Below, one piece after another: positions 8,030 to 16,267 of a DNA stretch of 64,000 nucleotides. Made by a program: the position numbers and the translations under genes. Source of the DNA: Arthrobacter sp. CAU 1506 (lineage in GTDB: Bacteria; Actinomycetota; Actinomycetes; Actinomycetales; Micrococcaceae); contig NZ_SUKC01000008.1 in assembly GCF_005047635.1 (NCBI RefSeq), forward strand, positions 1 through 64,000. Direction: 5' to 3'. The notes under the pieces were generated by a model. That model was not told the DNA's origin, searched no databases, and saw nothing but the letters and a program-made list of their open reading frames with translations. Position 1 is the stretch's first letter; every line of letters starts with the position of its first letter.

Positions 8030-9019
8030 TTACAGCCGCGCCAGGAGAGCCTCGCCGGTTTCGGCCCGCCGGTAGAACACCTCGCGGCCGGAGCGCATCG
8101 TGGCAGCCAGGCCGCTCTCGGACATCACCTTCAGATGCTCGTTGACCGTCCCGGCGGCGAGGTCCAAGCAGCGGGCGAGCTGCGTCGTCGTCATTGGTAC
8201 GTCGAGTTGCGCAAGGATTTGCGCCCGGGTCTTGCCGAGTAGCCGAGCCACCGGGCTGTGCGTGGCCTCTCGGCTGGCCTCCCATAGCCGGCCGACCCCG
8301 CGCGGTGCATAGGTCAGCGTGGGCACGAACGGCCTGACGTTGAGCACCAACGTGTTGGGCCAGACGAACGCGTTGGGCACCAGCAGCAGTCCGCCGCCGG
8401 GTTCGGGCATGTCGTCGGCCTCGCAGCCGCGCATGATCTCCAGGCCGGTGGGCGTGGGGCGCACGCTGGGGTGCAGTGACTTGAACACCTCAAGGATGCC
8501 GTCGCGGGCGAGCTGCGCCAAGCGGCTGTCGATGTCGGCCAGCAACAGGGAGCGCAGACGTGGCCACACGGGTTCGATGGCGGTGCTCCAGTACCATTCG
8601 AGGGCGGCGGTGATGCGCGGGATTCCGGTTTCGATGTCCTCCGCGAGCCGCTGCAGTTCCTCACGGGCATAGTCGGCAGGGTTCTGGCTCAGTAGGTGGG
8701 TGACGTCGCGCTGCCACACCTCCGGAGGTACATCGGCGACGGCGGCAAGGCCCTCAGCGAACGTGCCTTGGTACTTCGGGGTAGGCGTGATGGAGTCTGC
8801 CAGGAAGCCCTTCGGCGGAACCAGCGCGGTGAGTAGGCGAAGGTGATCGCGGGCGTGCGGATCGGGCGATTCGGCGATGCGCCGTTTGGTGACCTCGATC
8901 CATGGACGGTGGATGGGCGTGCCGACCTGGAGCGCGCGCAGGCTGGCGACTGTTTCGCCCAGCGGCGCCGCCTCGAACCGGACCTTCGTCAGGTCCTCGC
9001 TGCTGAGCGTGATGTGCAT
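8030..9019 (-). CDS. Winged-helix (ArsR-like) transcriptional regulator
   Basis: This 329-residue protein has a long N-terminal domain of unknown ligand and a C-terminal winged helix-turn-helix. The HTH is visible as DVPMTTTQLARCLDLAAGTVNEHLKVMSESGL near residue 285, followed by a wing GREVFYRR. This architecture resembles ArsR/DUF5937-type regulators of actinobacteria. The start at 9019 is supported by TACGCT placed six bases upstream (leaderless pattern) and by the absence of a ribosome site. Two identical inverted-repeat motifs (9056-9075 and 9206-9225) in the divergent promoter region are good candidates for its own binding sites. Its target genes are not known beyond the neighbour at 9262. 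Confidence 0.72.
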   Translation of the reverse strand: MHITLSSEDLTKVRFEAAPLGETVASLRALQVGTPIHRPWIEVTKRRIAESPDPHARDHLRLLTALVPPKGFLADSITPTPKYQGTFAEGLAAVADVPPEVWQRDVTHLLSQNPADYAREELQRLAEDIETGIPRITAALEWYWSTAIEPVWPRLRSLLLADIDSRLAQLARDGILEVFKSLHPSVRPTPTGLEIMRGCEADDMPEPGGGLLLVPNAFVWPNTLVLNVRPFVPTLTYAPRGVGRLWEASREATHSPVARLLGKTRAQILAQLDVPMTTTQLARCLDLAAGTVNEHLKVMSESGLAATMRSGREVFYRRAETGEALLARL

Positions 9020-9025
9020 GGGAAC

Positions 9026-9031
9026 AGCGTA
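9026..9031 (-). promoter_or_regulatory. -10 box for leaderless regulator mRNA
   Basis: On the minus strand TACGCT is followed by six bases and then the ATG at 9019, with no Shine-Dalgarno sequence. Confidence 0.5.
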
Positions 9032-9055
9032 AGGTCGCCGGGTGCGCCGGTCGAG

Positions 9056-9075
9056 GATTCGGGGTGGACCGAATC
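9056..9075. promoter_or_regulatory. Inverted-repeat operator candidate, copy 1
   Basis: GATTCGG, a six-base spacer, then CCGAATC, followed by GTGGCC. It lies about 37 bases upstream of the winged-helix regulator start. An identical arrangement recurs at 9206-9225. Confidence 0.6.
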
Positions 9076-9205
9076 GTGGCCGTGTTGGCGGCACTTTCAC
9101 CGCTGTCCACGCTAGGGGCGCTCGGGCTTTCGCTGACCCGATGGGCCTACCGTCTAGCGCTTCGAGTTAGCGCTACGGAATCCGTGACTGTCCTGAATTA
9201 TTCCC

Positions 9206-9225
9206 GATTCGGGTTCCGCCGAATC
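9206..9225. promoter_or_regulatory. Inverted-repeat operator candidate, copy 2
   Basis: GATTCGG, six bases, CCGAATC and again GTGGCC. The arms and spacing are the same as in the copy at 9056-9075, but the spacer bases differ, which argues for a conserved protein site rather than a simple duplication. Confidence 0.6.
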
Positions 9226-9261
9226 GTGGCCCTTTCCCGAGACTTCGCGGAATCTGAACCT

Positions 9262-9684
9262 ATGACTACTACAACTCGTACCCCGCACCGCAGCGTTGAC
9301 GCCGATCACCGTGCAGCTGTCGCTGATGACCGCGCATACCGCTCCGAGTCCCTAGCCGGAGCGTCATTCAGCCCGGCCCCGGTAAACGAATCTTCGGCCT
9401 TCGCCGGTGTCCCGCCGGTCCTGGTAAGCGCACGCCCGGCCACTGCCAGCGTCTCGCCGGTCCCCGTTGGCATGCGCGCGCCCCTGTCGCCGGAACAGGC
9501 GCCTGCCAATGCCGGGGGCGTCAACGGGAATTGGCCCGCAGCCGCCTCAACCTTCGATCGTCTAGCGGCAGCGGCGCGTTGGCTCCGTTCGTCCTGGCAC
9601 GCCGGGGCCGTGAAAGACGCCCTGATCGAGGAACACAGGGACAAAGTCCGGACGCAGATCCACCTCTTCGGCGGCCGCTACTAA
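9262..9684 (+). CDS. Hypothetical protein, divergent from the winged-helix regulator
   Basis: This reading frame gives a 140-residue protein that I do not recognise. The first 95 residues are rich in Ser, Ala, Pro and Val and look disordered; the last 45 (from FDRLAAAARWLRSSWHAG) look helical and basic, ending RTQIHLFGGRY. There is no signal peptide or membrane segment. The frame extends further upstream, but the ATG at 9262 follows the putative operator at 9206-9225 and gives normal composition. Position between two inverted repeats and divergent to a regulator suggests that regulator controls it. Confidence 0.5.
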   Translation: MTTTTRTPHRSVDADHRAAVADDRAYRSESLAGASFSPAPVNESSAFAGVPPVLVSARPATASVSPVPVGMRAPLSPEQAPANAGGVNGNWPAAASTFDRLAAAARWLRSSWHAGAVKDALIEEHRDKVRTQIHLFGGRY

Positions 9685-9757
9685 CTACTGGGTGCAGATA
9701 TCCACAATTCAGCGCCAACAGTGGTGACGGGTGCAGGGCGCAGGCATCCTCGGTGTC

Positions 9758-10585
9758 ATGCAGACTCCAGAAATGATCGCCGACTATGTGGCGCATAAAG
9801 GAGGTACGGCCTCCGTCAAGGATCTGCGGAGGGCAGGCATCGGACCAGACGCGCTCAAGGCGGCTATCTCCTCCGGTACCGTAACGTCCCTTCAGCGGGG
9901 GCTGGTAGGCACAGCCGATGCGGATCCAAATCTCCGCATCGCAATGACAGCGGGAGGGCTCATTACATGTGTCTCGGCGGCTCGAGAACTCGGGCTTTGG
10001 ACCATGCAGGCCCCTAACCAACTGCATCTGTGGACGGCTCACGGCCGGCAGCTTGACGCCGTCAAGCACCGGGGCCCTCTGGTGACCACAGGCAGGTGGG
10101 GTTACGTCGGGATTTTGGATTGTGTGCTGCACGCCATCCGTTGCCGTCCACGACTGGAAGCCCTGGTCATCGCCGAGTCGGCCGTACGCTTCGGACGAGT
10201 GTCGAAAGCACAGCTTGTGGAGCACCTGCCGGGAACACGAAATAGCTTGCGGCGGCAGGTTGTCCACAGCGTAGGACATGACTCAGACTCGCCCCTGGAG
10301 GTCATTGCCCGGGCCCTCTTCCGCGCTGCCGGACTCCACGTGGAAACCCAGGTGCAGATCCGGGGAGTCGGACGCGTGGACATGGTTGTGGAAGGCCGCC
10401 TCATTATTGAGCTGGATGGATTCGACTTCCACTGGGATCGGGCAACGTTCCTCAAGGACCGGAGGCGGAACAACGCCGGCATGCTGAGCGGACTGCCCAC
10501 GTTGAGATACGTTTACGAAGACTTGGTTTTCACGCCGGAACGCGTTGTCGCTGAGGTTCAGACCATGTTGCGTCGGTCGGCCTGA
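9758..10585 (+). CDS. DUF559-type endonuclease-fold protein with N-terminal HTH
   Basis: This 275-residue protein belongs to the actinobacterial group with an N-terminal AbiEi-like winged helix (MIADYVAHKGGTASVKDLRRAGI) and a C-terminal DUF559 domain, a PD-(D/E)XK-like fold. Candidate active-site residues are the aspartate in GVGRVDMVV near residue 210 and ELDGFDFH near 222. No partner toxin is adjacent, so a toxin-antitoxin role is not supported here. The start at 9758 begins the HTH; a frame extension to 9731 adds no conserved sequence. A broken gene of the same family lies at 42083-43004. Confidence 0.7.
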   Translation: MQTPEMIADYVAHKGGTASVKDLRRAGIGPDALKAAISSGTVTSLQRGLVGTADADPNLRIAMTAGGLITCVSAARELGLWTMQAPNQLHLWTAHGRQLDAVKHRGPLVTTGRWGYVGILDCVLHAIRCRPRLEALVIAESAVRFGRVSKAQLVEHLPGTRNSLRRQVVHSVGHDSDSPLEVIARALFRAAGLHVETQVQIRGVGRVDMVVEGRLIIELDGFDFHWDRATFLKDRRRNNAGMLSGLPTLRYVYEDLVFTPERVVAEVQTMLRRSA

Positions 10586-10600
10586 GCAGGGTTCAAATGG

Positions 10601-10700
10601 TTCGCTCCCATGTATAGGAGTAACTGCCCACGTTTTAAAACGTTTACACAGCTTTGACTAGGGGAAACGCTTTGAGCCTCCGCTAAGACATGGGAGCGAA
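10601..10700. repeat. AT-richer element bounded by a 13-bp inverted repeat
   Basis: TTCGCTCCCATGT at 10601-10613 is matched exactly by its reverse complement at 10688-10700. Between them is a perfect 14-bp palindrome, ACGTTTTAAAACGT (10630-10643). The 100-base block is visibly less GC-rich than its surroundings. It could be a structured RNA, a small mobile element remnant or a regulatory site. The rest of the gap up to the acs stop (10701-10874) holds two imperfect copies of a GC-rich unit about 78 bases apart. Confidence 0.65.
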
Positions 10701-10840
10701 TGGAGGGTGGCTGGCGGCGAGGGCCGGGGGCGCGGGCGCAAGCGGGCCGGCCAGAACGTCGAAGTTTTGGCCGGCCGCGATGGAGCGGATGGTGGCTGGA
10801 GCCGGGGCGGGGGCGCGGGCGCAAGCGGGGCCTGCCGCTC
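10700..10840. repeat. Imperfect 78-bp direct repeat downstream of acs
   Basis: Two blocks centred on GGGGGCGCGGGCGCAAGCGGG, each introduced by GGTGGCTGG, occur about 78 bases apart in the 3' flank of acs. No gene is apparent in them. Confidence 0.5.
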
Positions 10841-10874
10841 GGTACTCCGGCTCCCCAGGCCCCGGAACCCGGCG

Positions 10875-13061
10875 TTAGCGTGCCTGGCAGATGGCCTGGA
10901 TCTCCGCGATGCACGGCTCGTTCTGCAGCGATGTGGTGTCGCCCAGCGTCGTCCCCTCGAACAACTGGGTGAGCAGCCGACGCATGATCTTGCCGGACCG
11001 GGTCTTGGGAACGTCGGGCACAAAGACCACGTCGCGCGGCTTGGCGATCGGGCCGATCTGCGTGGCCACGTGGTCGCGCAAAGCCTTGATGGCGGCGGCC
11101 TGCTCAGGGGTGGGGGCCCCTGCGGCCTCACCAGCGGCCCCGCCGGCCCCATCAGCCGCCCCGCCGGCCCCACCAGCCGCCCCGCCGGCCCCACCAGCGC
11201 CCCCGCCGGCTTCTCCAGCCCCGTAAACCCTCACCGAACTCCCGATCAGCGACTTGTCCAGCGGCACCACAAAGGCGGTCGCCGCGTGGCCGGTTTTGGC
11301 GTCGTGGGTCGGGCAGACGCCGGCTTCCACCACGGCCGGGTGCGAGACCAGCGCGGACTCGATCTCGATGGTGGACAGCCGGTGCCCCGAGATGTTGATG
11401 ACGTCGTCGGTCCGGCCCAGGATCCAGATGTCGCCGTCGGCGTCGAACCGGGCGCCGTCGCCGGCCAGGAACCAGCCCTGCGCCGCGTACTTCTCCCAGT
11501 AGGACGTGAAGTAGCGCTCCGGGTTGCCCCACACGGTCCGCGCCATCGACGGGCCGGTCTTGGTGACCACAATGTTGCCCTGCTGGTCGGCACCCACCCG
11601 GGCACCGCCGTCGTCCACAATGTCCGTGGCCAGCCCCGGCAGCGCGCGGGTGGCGCAGCCGGGCTTAAAGGACTCGTCCGTCTGCCGCGGCGAGAGCACG
11701 GTGGCGCCGGTCTCGGACTGCCACCAGGTGTCCACCATGGGAATGCCCGACGCCGGGTCCCCGGCTACCAGCGAATCGCGGCCCACCTGGCTGCGCAGCC
11801 AGCGCCACGCCTCCGGGTTCACCGCCTCGCCCACGGTGCCGGCCAGCCGGATGGAGCCCAGGTTGTACTCGGCGGGAATGCCGTCCGGGAACCAGCCCAT
11901 CAACGACCGAACCAGCGTGGGCGCGGTGTAGTAGCTGGTCACACCGTAGCGCTGGATGACCTCGAAGTGCCGGCCGGGGTGCGGGGCGTTCGGCACGCCC
12001 TCGTAGATCACCTGCGTGACCCCGTTGCTCAGCGGCCCGTAGATCTCGTAGGTGTGCGCGGTGACCCAGGCCAGGTCCGCAGTGCACCAGTGCACATCGT
12101 CGGCACGCGCATCCAAGTCCGGGTTGCTGAACAGGTACGAGTGGCTGAACGAGGCCTGCGTCAGGTACCCACCGGTGGTGTGGACCAAGCCCTTGGGCTG
12201 GCCGGTGGTGCCGGAGGTGTACATGATGAACAGCGGCGTCTCGGCGTCGAACGCCTGCGCCTCGTGCACCCGCGGCTGGGTGTCCACGACGTCGTGCCAC
12301 CACACGTCGCGGCCTTCCACCCAGTTGATGTCCGTGTGGCCGGTCCGGTTGATCACCAGCACGTGCTCGATCGCGTTCTCGCCGGAGACGGCCTCATCCG
12401 CGTTGGCCTTGACCGGAACCGCGGTGCCGCGCCGGTACTGACCGTCGGTGGTGACCAGCAGCTTGGCCCGGGTGTCCTCCACCCGGAATTTCAGCGCTTC
12501 CGCGGAGAAGCCGCCGAACACCAGCGAATGCACCGCGCCAATCCGGGCACACGCCAGCGTGATGACGATCGTCTCCACCAGCACCGGCAGGTAGATGACC
12601 ACCCGGTCGCCCTTGCCAATACCCAGGGCCAACAGCGCGTTGGCGGCCTGCGAGACCAGTTCCTGCAGCTCGCGGTAGGTGACAGTGCGGCGGTCGCCGG
12701 GCTCGCCCTCGAAGTGCAGCGCCACCTTGTCGCCCAGGCCGGCGGCCACGTGCCGGTCGGCGCAGTTGACCGCGGCGTTCAGCGTGCCGCCGTCGAACCA
12801 GCGCAGCTCCGGACCGCGGCGGGCCTCGGTGTCCACCGGGGTGGCCGAGTGCGCGGTGTGCCACGGCTCGGCCCACTGCAGCCGGCTGGCGGCACGCTCC
12901 CAGAAAGCAATCCGCTCGGCCTCGGTCTGCGGCTCCGGCCAGGCGGTCACCTGGTCGCGGTACGGCGCCACACCCTCTTCAAGCACGACGGCGGTGCCTC
13001 CGGCCGTGGTCCGGCCGGCGGCGGTTTCGGCTACTTCTATGCCCATCTCTTTACTGCCCAT
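10875..13061 (-). CDS. acsA: Acetyl-CoA synthetase (AMP-forming)
   Basis: Acs activates acetate to acetyl-CoA through acetyl-AMP. Landmarks include the P-loop-like TSGTTGQPKGLVHT, WCTADLAWVTAHTYEIYGPL, VDTWWQSETG with the tryptophan that restricts the acyl pocket to small acids, the hinge region GRTDDVINISGHRLST, and the C-terminal PKTRSGKIMRR with the catalytic lysine. A Gly/Ala-rich low-complexity insert of about 40 residues precedes the last domain (11115-11225). The start at 13061 has GGGAG ten bases upstream; 13046 is an alternative. The gene overlaps ssuC, so it is the last gene of the SAM-I-controlled ssuBAC operon, an uncommon location. Confidence 0.9.
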   Translation of the reverse strand: MGSKEMGIEVAETAAGRTTAGGTAVVLEEGVAPYRDQVTAWPEPQTEAERIAFWERAASRLQWAEPWHTAHSATPVDTEARRGPELRWFDGGTLNAAVNCADRHVAAGLGDKVALHFEGEPGDRRTVTYRELQELVSQAANALLALGIGKGDRVVIYLPVLVETIVITLACARIGAVHSLVFGGFSAEALKFRVEDTRAKLLVTTDGQYRRGTAVPVKANADEAVSGENAIEHVLVINRTGHTDINWVEGRDVWWHDVVDTQPRVHEAQAFDAETPLFIMYTSGTTGQPKGLVHTTGGYLTQASFSHSYLFSNPDLDARADDVHWCTADLAWVTAHTYEIYGPLSNGVTQVIYEGVPNAPHPGRHFEVIQRYGVTSYYTAPTLVRSLMGWFPDGIPAEYNLGSIRLAGTVGEAVNPEAWRWLRSQVGRDSLVAGDPASGIPMVDTWWQSETGATVLSPRQTDESFKPGCATRALPGLATDIVDDGGARVGADQQGNIVVTKTGPSMARTVWGNPERYFTSYWEKYAAQGWFLAGDGARFDADGDIWILGRTDDVINISGHRLSTIEIESALVSHPAVVEAGVCPTHDAKTGHAATAFVVPLDKSLIGSSVRVYGAGEAGGGAGGAGGAAGGAGGAADGAGGAAGEAAGAPTPEQAAAIKALRDHVATQIGPIAKPRDVVFVPDVPKTRSGKIMRRLLTQLFEGTTLGDTTSLQNEPCIAEIQAICQAR
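11115..11225 (-). repeat. GC-rich in-frame repeat inside acsA
   Basis: Repeats of the type GCCCCGCCGGCCCCACCA on the plus strand encode the Gly/Ala-rich insert of Acs on the minus strand. Units of nine to eighteen bases keep the frame. Confidence 0.8.
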
Positions 13062-13972
13062 TTCTCCGCAACTCCCAGGAGCGCGTCGGTGATTTTGCCG
13101 ATGATGGCCAACAGGACGATGGCCAGCAGCAGCCTGTCGGTGCGGCCGTTGTTCTGCGAGTCGGTGAGCAGGAAGCCCAGACCCATGGAGGAGGCGATCA
13201 GTTCCGCCGCCACCAGGAACAGCCATGCCTGTGCCAGCGCCAGCCGCAGGCCGGAGAACACGGCGGGCACCACGGCCGGCAGTTGCACGGTGGTCAGCAG
13301 CTTCACGCCCTTCAGCCCGAACGCGCGGCCGGCTTCCACCAGGTTCTTGTCCACATGGCGCAGCGCCAGCGAGACAGTGGTGAACACCGGGAAGAACGCG
13401 CCGATCAGGATCAGCGTGACCTTGGAGTCCTCGCCGATCTTCATCCACAGGATCAGCAGCGGCACCCACGCCAGCGACGGCACGGCACGCAGCGCGCCGA
13501 TGGTGGGGGAGAGCAGCACGTCGGCCACCTTGGACAGGCCGATCAGTGCGCCGAAGACCAGGCCCAGGGCGGCGCCGAAGGCGAACCCGAGCAGCACCCG
13601 CTGGGTGGAGATGGCCATGTGCTGGGCCAACTCACCGCGCTGGACCAGGTCAACCGCGGCCTCGATGACCGCGCCGGGTGCCGGCAGCTGGACCGAACTG
13701 AACAACCCGGTCGAGGTGCACCACTGCCACGCCGCCAGCACGGCCGCCGGCAGCAGCAGGCCCAGCAGCAGGCGGGCCCAGCCGTTGCCCAGCACGCCGG
13801 CCGCGGACCGGCCATTGGCGGGCCGCTGTTCCGGCGCCCCGCCAACGGCCGGTCCGCCCTGGCCCGGTCCGTCTGCCGTTGCGGTCTTGAGGACGCCGGA
13901 GGCTTTGAGACCTTCCATGCTGGTGGCGTAAGCGCTGTTGCCGGAGGCGCCGGGGTTGCCGAGGTGAGTCAT
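13037..13972 (-). CDS. ssuC: Aliphatic sulfonate ABC transporter permease
   Basis: This 311-residue inner-membrane permease of the SsuC/TauC type has about six hydrophobic segments and the EAA cytoplasmic loop near residue 215 (EAGRAFGLKGVKLLTTVQLP) that contacts the ATPase. The first 60 residues are a Gly/Pro/Ala-rich extension before the first membrane helix. Its start overlaps the ssuA stop by one base (TAATG), and its end overlaps acsA. It is the third gene of the ssuB-ssuA-ssuC-acsA operon, so sulfonates or related organosulfur compounds are the likely cargo. Confidence 0.88.
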   Translation of the reverse strand: MTHLGNPGASGNSAYATSMEGLKASGVLKTATADGPGQGGPAVGGAPEQRPANGRSAAGVLGNGWARLLLGLLLPAAVLAAWQWCTSTGLFSSVQLPAPGAVIEAAVDLVQRGELAQHMAISTQRVLLGFAFGAALGLVFGALIGLSKVADVLLSPTIGALRAVPSLAWVPLLILWMKIGEDSKVTLILIGAFFPVFTTVSLALRHVDKNLVEAGRAFGLKGVKLLTTVQLPAVVPAVFSGLRLALAQAWLFLVAAELIASSMGLGFLLTDSQNNGRTDRLLLAIVLLAIIGKITDALLGVAEKWAVKRWA

Positions 13973-15015
13973 TAGGATTCCTTGATGGCCGACGCATCGG
14001 CCTTCTTCACCAGCGAGTCATCCAGCAGGGTGGCCAGGGCTTCGTCGATGTCGGCCTGGCTCTTCACATCGCCGGTCTCGACGAACGCCGGGCCGACCTT
14101 CTCCAGTACGGCGCGCTGCTTTTCGCCCGGAGCCGCTTCCACGTCCAGGTTGCTGCGCTCGGTTATCACCTTGGTGGCAACCTCAAGGTCCAGGCCGGCG
14201 ACGTCAGCGAGGATCTGGGCGGTTTCCTCCGGGTTTTCGGCGGCCCAGACACGGGCCTTCTCGTACGCGTTCACCACGGCCTGCGCGAGCTCCGGCTCTT
14301 CCTGCAGGAACGACTCGGTGGCGTTCAGGAAGCCGTAGGTGTTGAAGTCCAGGTTCCGGTAGAACAGCTCGGCACCGTCCTTTTCGGCACCGGCCATGAT
14401 CGGGTCCAGTCCGGACCAGGCATCGACCGAGCCCTGCTTCAGCGCGGTCAATCCATCTGCGTGCTGCAGGTTCTCCACCGTGACGTCGTCGGCGGAGAGT
14501 CCGGCCTCTTCCAGCGACTGCAGCAGGAAGAAGTAGGGGTCGGTGCCCTTGGTGGCAGCCACCGACTTGCCCTTGAGGTCCTCTACCGAGTCGATATCGG
14601 AATCGGGCAGCGTGACCAGCGCGGCCCATTCCGGCTGCGAGTAGAGGCTGATGGTCTTGATCGGCGAACCGTTGGCACGGGCCAGCAGCGCCGCGGAACC
14701 GGCGGTGGATCCGACATCGACGGCGCCGGAGCGCAGCGCCTCGTTGGCCTTGTTGGAACCGGCCGACTGCAGCCAGTTCACCTCGACGCCGTCATCGGCC
14801 AAGGTGGCCTCCAGCCAGCCCTTTTCCTTGATGATCAGGCTCAGCGGGTTGTAGGTGGCGAAGTCGATGTTGAGCACACCGTCGCCGGTGCCCTCGGCGG
14901 CGGTGGCTTCGGAATCTTCACCGGCAACGCAGCCGGTCAGCGCCAGCGAGGCGGTGGCGGCGACGGCGGCCGCGCCCAGGATCGAGCGGCGGGAGAAACG
15001 GCGGGCAATAGACAT
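13972..15015 (-). CDS. ssuA: Aliphatic sulfonate ABC transporter substrate-binding lipoprotein
   Basis: This 347-residue binding protein belongs to the SsuA/TauA/NMT1-like class (NIDFATYNPLSLIIKEKGWLE at the start of the mature part). The N-terminus has a twin-arginine-like segment, RRFSRRSILGAAAV, and ends in a lipobox LTGC, so it is probably exported and lipid-anchored. The start at 15015 follows AAGGGA; an upstream in-frame ATG at 15054 would place a non-signal leader in front and is less likely. It lies between ssuB and ssuC under SAM-I control. Confidence 0.88.
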   Translation of the reverse strand: MSIARRFSRRSILGAAAVAATASLALTGCVAGEDSEATAAEGTGDGVLNIDFATYNPLSLIIKEKGWLEATLADDGVEVNWLQSAGSNKANEALRSGAVDVGSTAGSAALLARANGSPIKTISLYSQPEWAALVTLPDSDIDSVEDLKGKSVAATKGTDPYFFLLQSLEEAGLSADDVTVENLQHADGLTALKQGSVDAWSGLDPIMAGAEKDGAELFYRNLDFNTYGFLNATESFLQEEPELAQAVVNAYEKARVWAAENPEETAQILADVAGLDLEVATKVITERSNLDVEAAPGEKQRAVLEKVGPAFVETGDVKSQADIDEALATLLDDSLVKKADASAIKES

Positions 15016-15117
15016 GGTGGTCCCTTCGAACGGTGCGCGAAGCAGGAGAAGCATCGCGGTTACGGGTGGTTTTGGGCGCAGGCGGCCCGGGAAATGCTTG
15101 AGGGTGGAGAGGTCGGC

Positions 15118-15954
15118 CTAATGGCCGTCGACGCCGAGGCTTTCGAGCAGAGAGCGGCGCATTCGGGCCAGCTCCACAGAACCGCGGTCCCGCGGGCGGC
15201 TGCCGGGAACGTCAACAGTGCGCACAATCGTGGCGCCGTCGTGCTCGCGCCCTTCTTCCTTGCCGAGCAGGATGATCCGGTCCGCCAACTGCAGGGCTTC
15301 GTCCACATCGTGGGTTACCAGCAGCACGGTGGTGGGTTCCGCCGCGTGGATGTCCAGCAGCAGATCCTGCATCTTGATCCGGGTCAGCGCGTCCAGTGCG
15401 CCGAACGGTTCGTCCAGCAGCAGTACCCCCGGGTTGCGGGCCAGGGCGCGTGCCAGCGAGGCTCGCTGCGCCATGCCGCCGGAGACTTCGCGCGGGCGGT
15501 GCTTGGCGAACTTGTCCAGCCCCACGAGTTCCAGCAGCCGGGCCACCTTGGATTTGCCCTGCTTGGCGCTGGAGGTCTTGGGCAGGCCGATGGCCACGTT
15601 GGCCTGCAGGGTGTGCCACGGCAGCAGCCGCGGTTCCTGGAACGCGACGGCGCAGCGGGAATCGATGCCCTGGACCGGAGTGCCGTCGATGTCCACGCTG
15701 CCGGCGCTGGGTGCGTCGAGGCCGGCGGTGGCACGCAGCAAGGTGGACTTGCCGCAGCCGGACGGGCCCAGGATGGCCAGCACCTCGCCGGGACGGACCT
15801 CGAAATTCACGTCGCGCAGCACGGTGTGGGCGTTCGCGCCCGCGCCGAAGGTGCGGTTCAGGCCGCGGAAAGATACTGCCAGTGCCGAACCGGAAGCTGC
15901 AGACGGTTCAGCGGAAGCGGGAGCCGCGTGGCGGGACGACAGGACTGCAGTCAT
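15118..15954 (-). CDS. ssuB: Aliphatic sulfonate ABC transporter ATP-binding protein
   Basis: This 278-residue ATPase has Walker A GPSGCGKST near residue 65, the Q-loop FQEPRLLPW near 107, signature SGGMAQRASLARAL near 160, Walker B VLLLDEPFGALD and the switch histidine LLVTHDVDEAL. EPRLLPW is typical of SsuB/TauB. It is the first gene of the ssuB-ssuA-ssuC-acsA operon. Its ribosome binding site GGAG at 15962-15965 is the 3' edge of the upstream SAM-I aptamer, seven bases before the ATG, so SAM binding should directly block translation. Confidence 0.92.
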   Translation of the reverse strand: MTAVLSSRHAAPASAEPSAASGSALAVSFRGLNRTFGAGANAHTVLRDVNFEVRPGEVLAILGPSGCGKSTLLRATAGLDAPSAGSVDIDGTPVQGIDSRCAVAFQEPRLLPWHTLQANVAIGLPKTSSAKQGKSKVARLLELVGLDKFAKHRPREVSGGMAQRASLARALARNPGVLLLDEPFGALDALTRIKMQDLLLDIHAAEPTTVLLVTHDVDEALQLADRIILLGKEEGREHDGATIVRTVDVPGSRPRDRGSVELARMRRSLLESLGVDGH

Positions 15955-15962
15955 GGGATCAC

Positions 15963-16130
15963 TCCATCGATCCTGGCAGTAGCACCCTACGGTTCAAGCC
16001 GTGCGGCCCGGCTTCCGCCGGCCGTACCCGTGGCTTGTCACCTCGTTATCACCGGCAGTCTGGGATGGCTTCCGGTGACCAGGGTTGCTGCGGCGTCGTC
16101 GATCCAGGTCTCTCGGCCGCTCGGGATGGT
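15963..16130 (-). promoter_or_regulatory. SAM-I (S-box) riboswitch with extended P3, upstream of ssuB
   Basis: Minus-strand landmarks are CCATC, GAGCGGCCGAGAGACCTGG, GACGCCGCAGCAACC, a long variable arm, GGTGCTACTGCCAGG and the closing GATGG. The arm between GCAACC and GGTGCTA is about 80 bases longer than in the other three S-boxes here and contains its own nested hairpins (for example TCACCGG/CCGGTGA). The last two paired bases of P1 belong to the Shine-Dalgarno GGAG of ssuB. Confidence 0.9.
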
Positions 16131-16267
16131 CACCACTAACTAAACGGCACTCCCGGCACCCGCGGCAAGCGGCCCGTAATAATGCGGCGTAACAAACCGA
16201 GGCACAAAGATCGATGTTCGGGGCTGCCGGTGGGCGCGATTCCGTAGACGCCGGTCTGACCCGATGG

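Noticed and set aside
9758-10585. AbiE-type toxin-antitoxin module
   Set aside because: The N-terminal HTH resembles AbiEi, but no AbiEii-like nucleotidyltransferase gene is next to it.
10601-10700. Complete insertion sequence
   Set aside because: There is no transposase frame and only a three-base direct repeat (TGG) can be seen at the edges, which is not convincing.
10875-13061. Sulfoacetate-CoA ligase instead of acetyl-CoA synthetase
   Set aside because: The location in a sulfonate operon is suggestive, but the acyl-pocket tryptophan and neighbouring residues of true Acs are kept, and no downstream sulfoacetate genes are present.
10707-13931. A 1074-residue plus-strand frame opposite acsA and ssuC, and similar long antisense frames at 5148-7649, 14461-16143, 20693-22684 and 43127-45760
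   Set aside because: They lie wholly opposite well-supported genes, have no recognisable domains and arise because GC-rich codon bias removes stops in the complementary frame.
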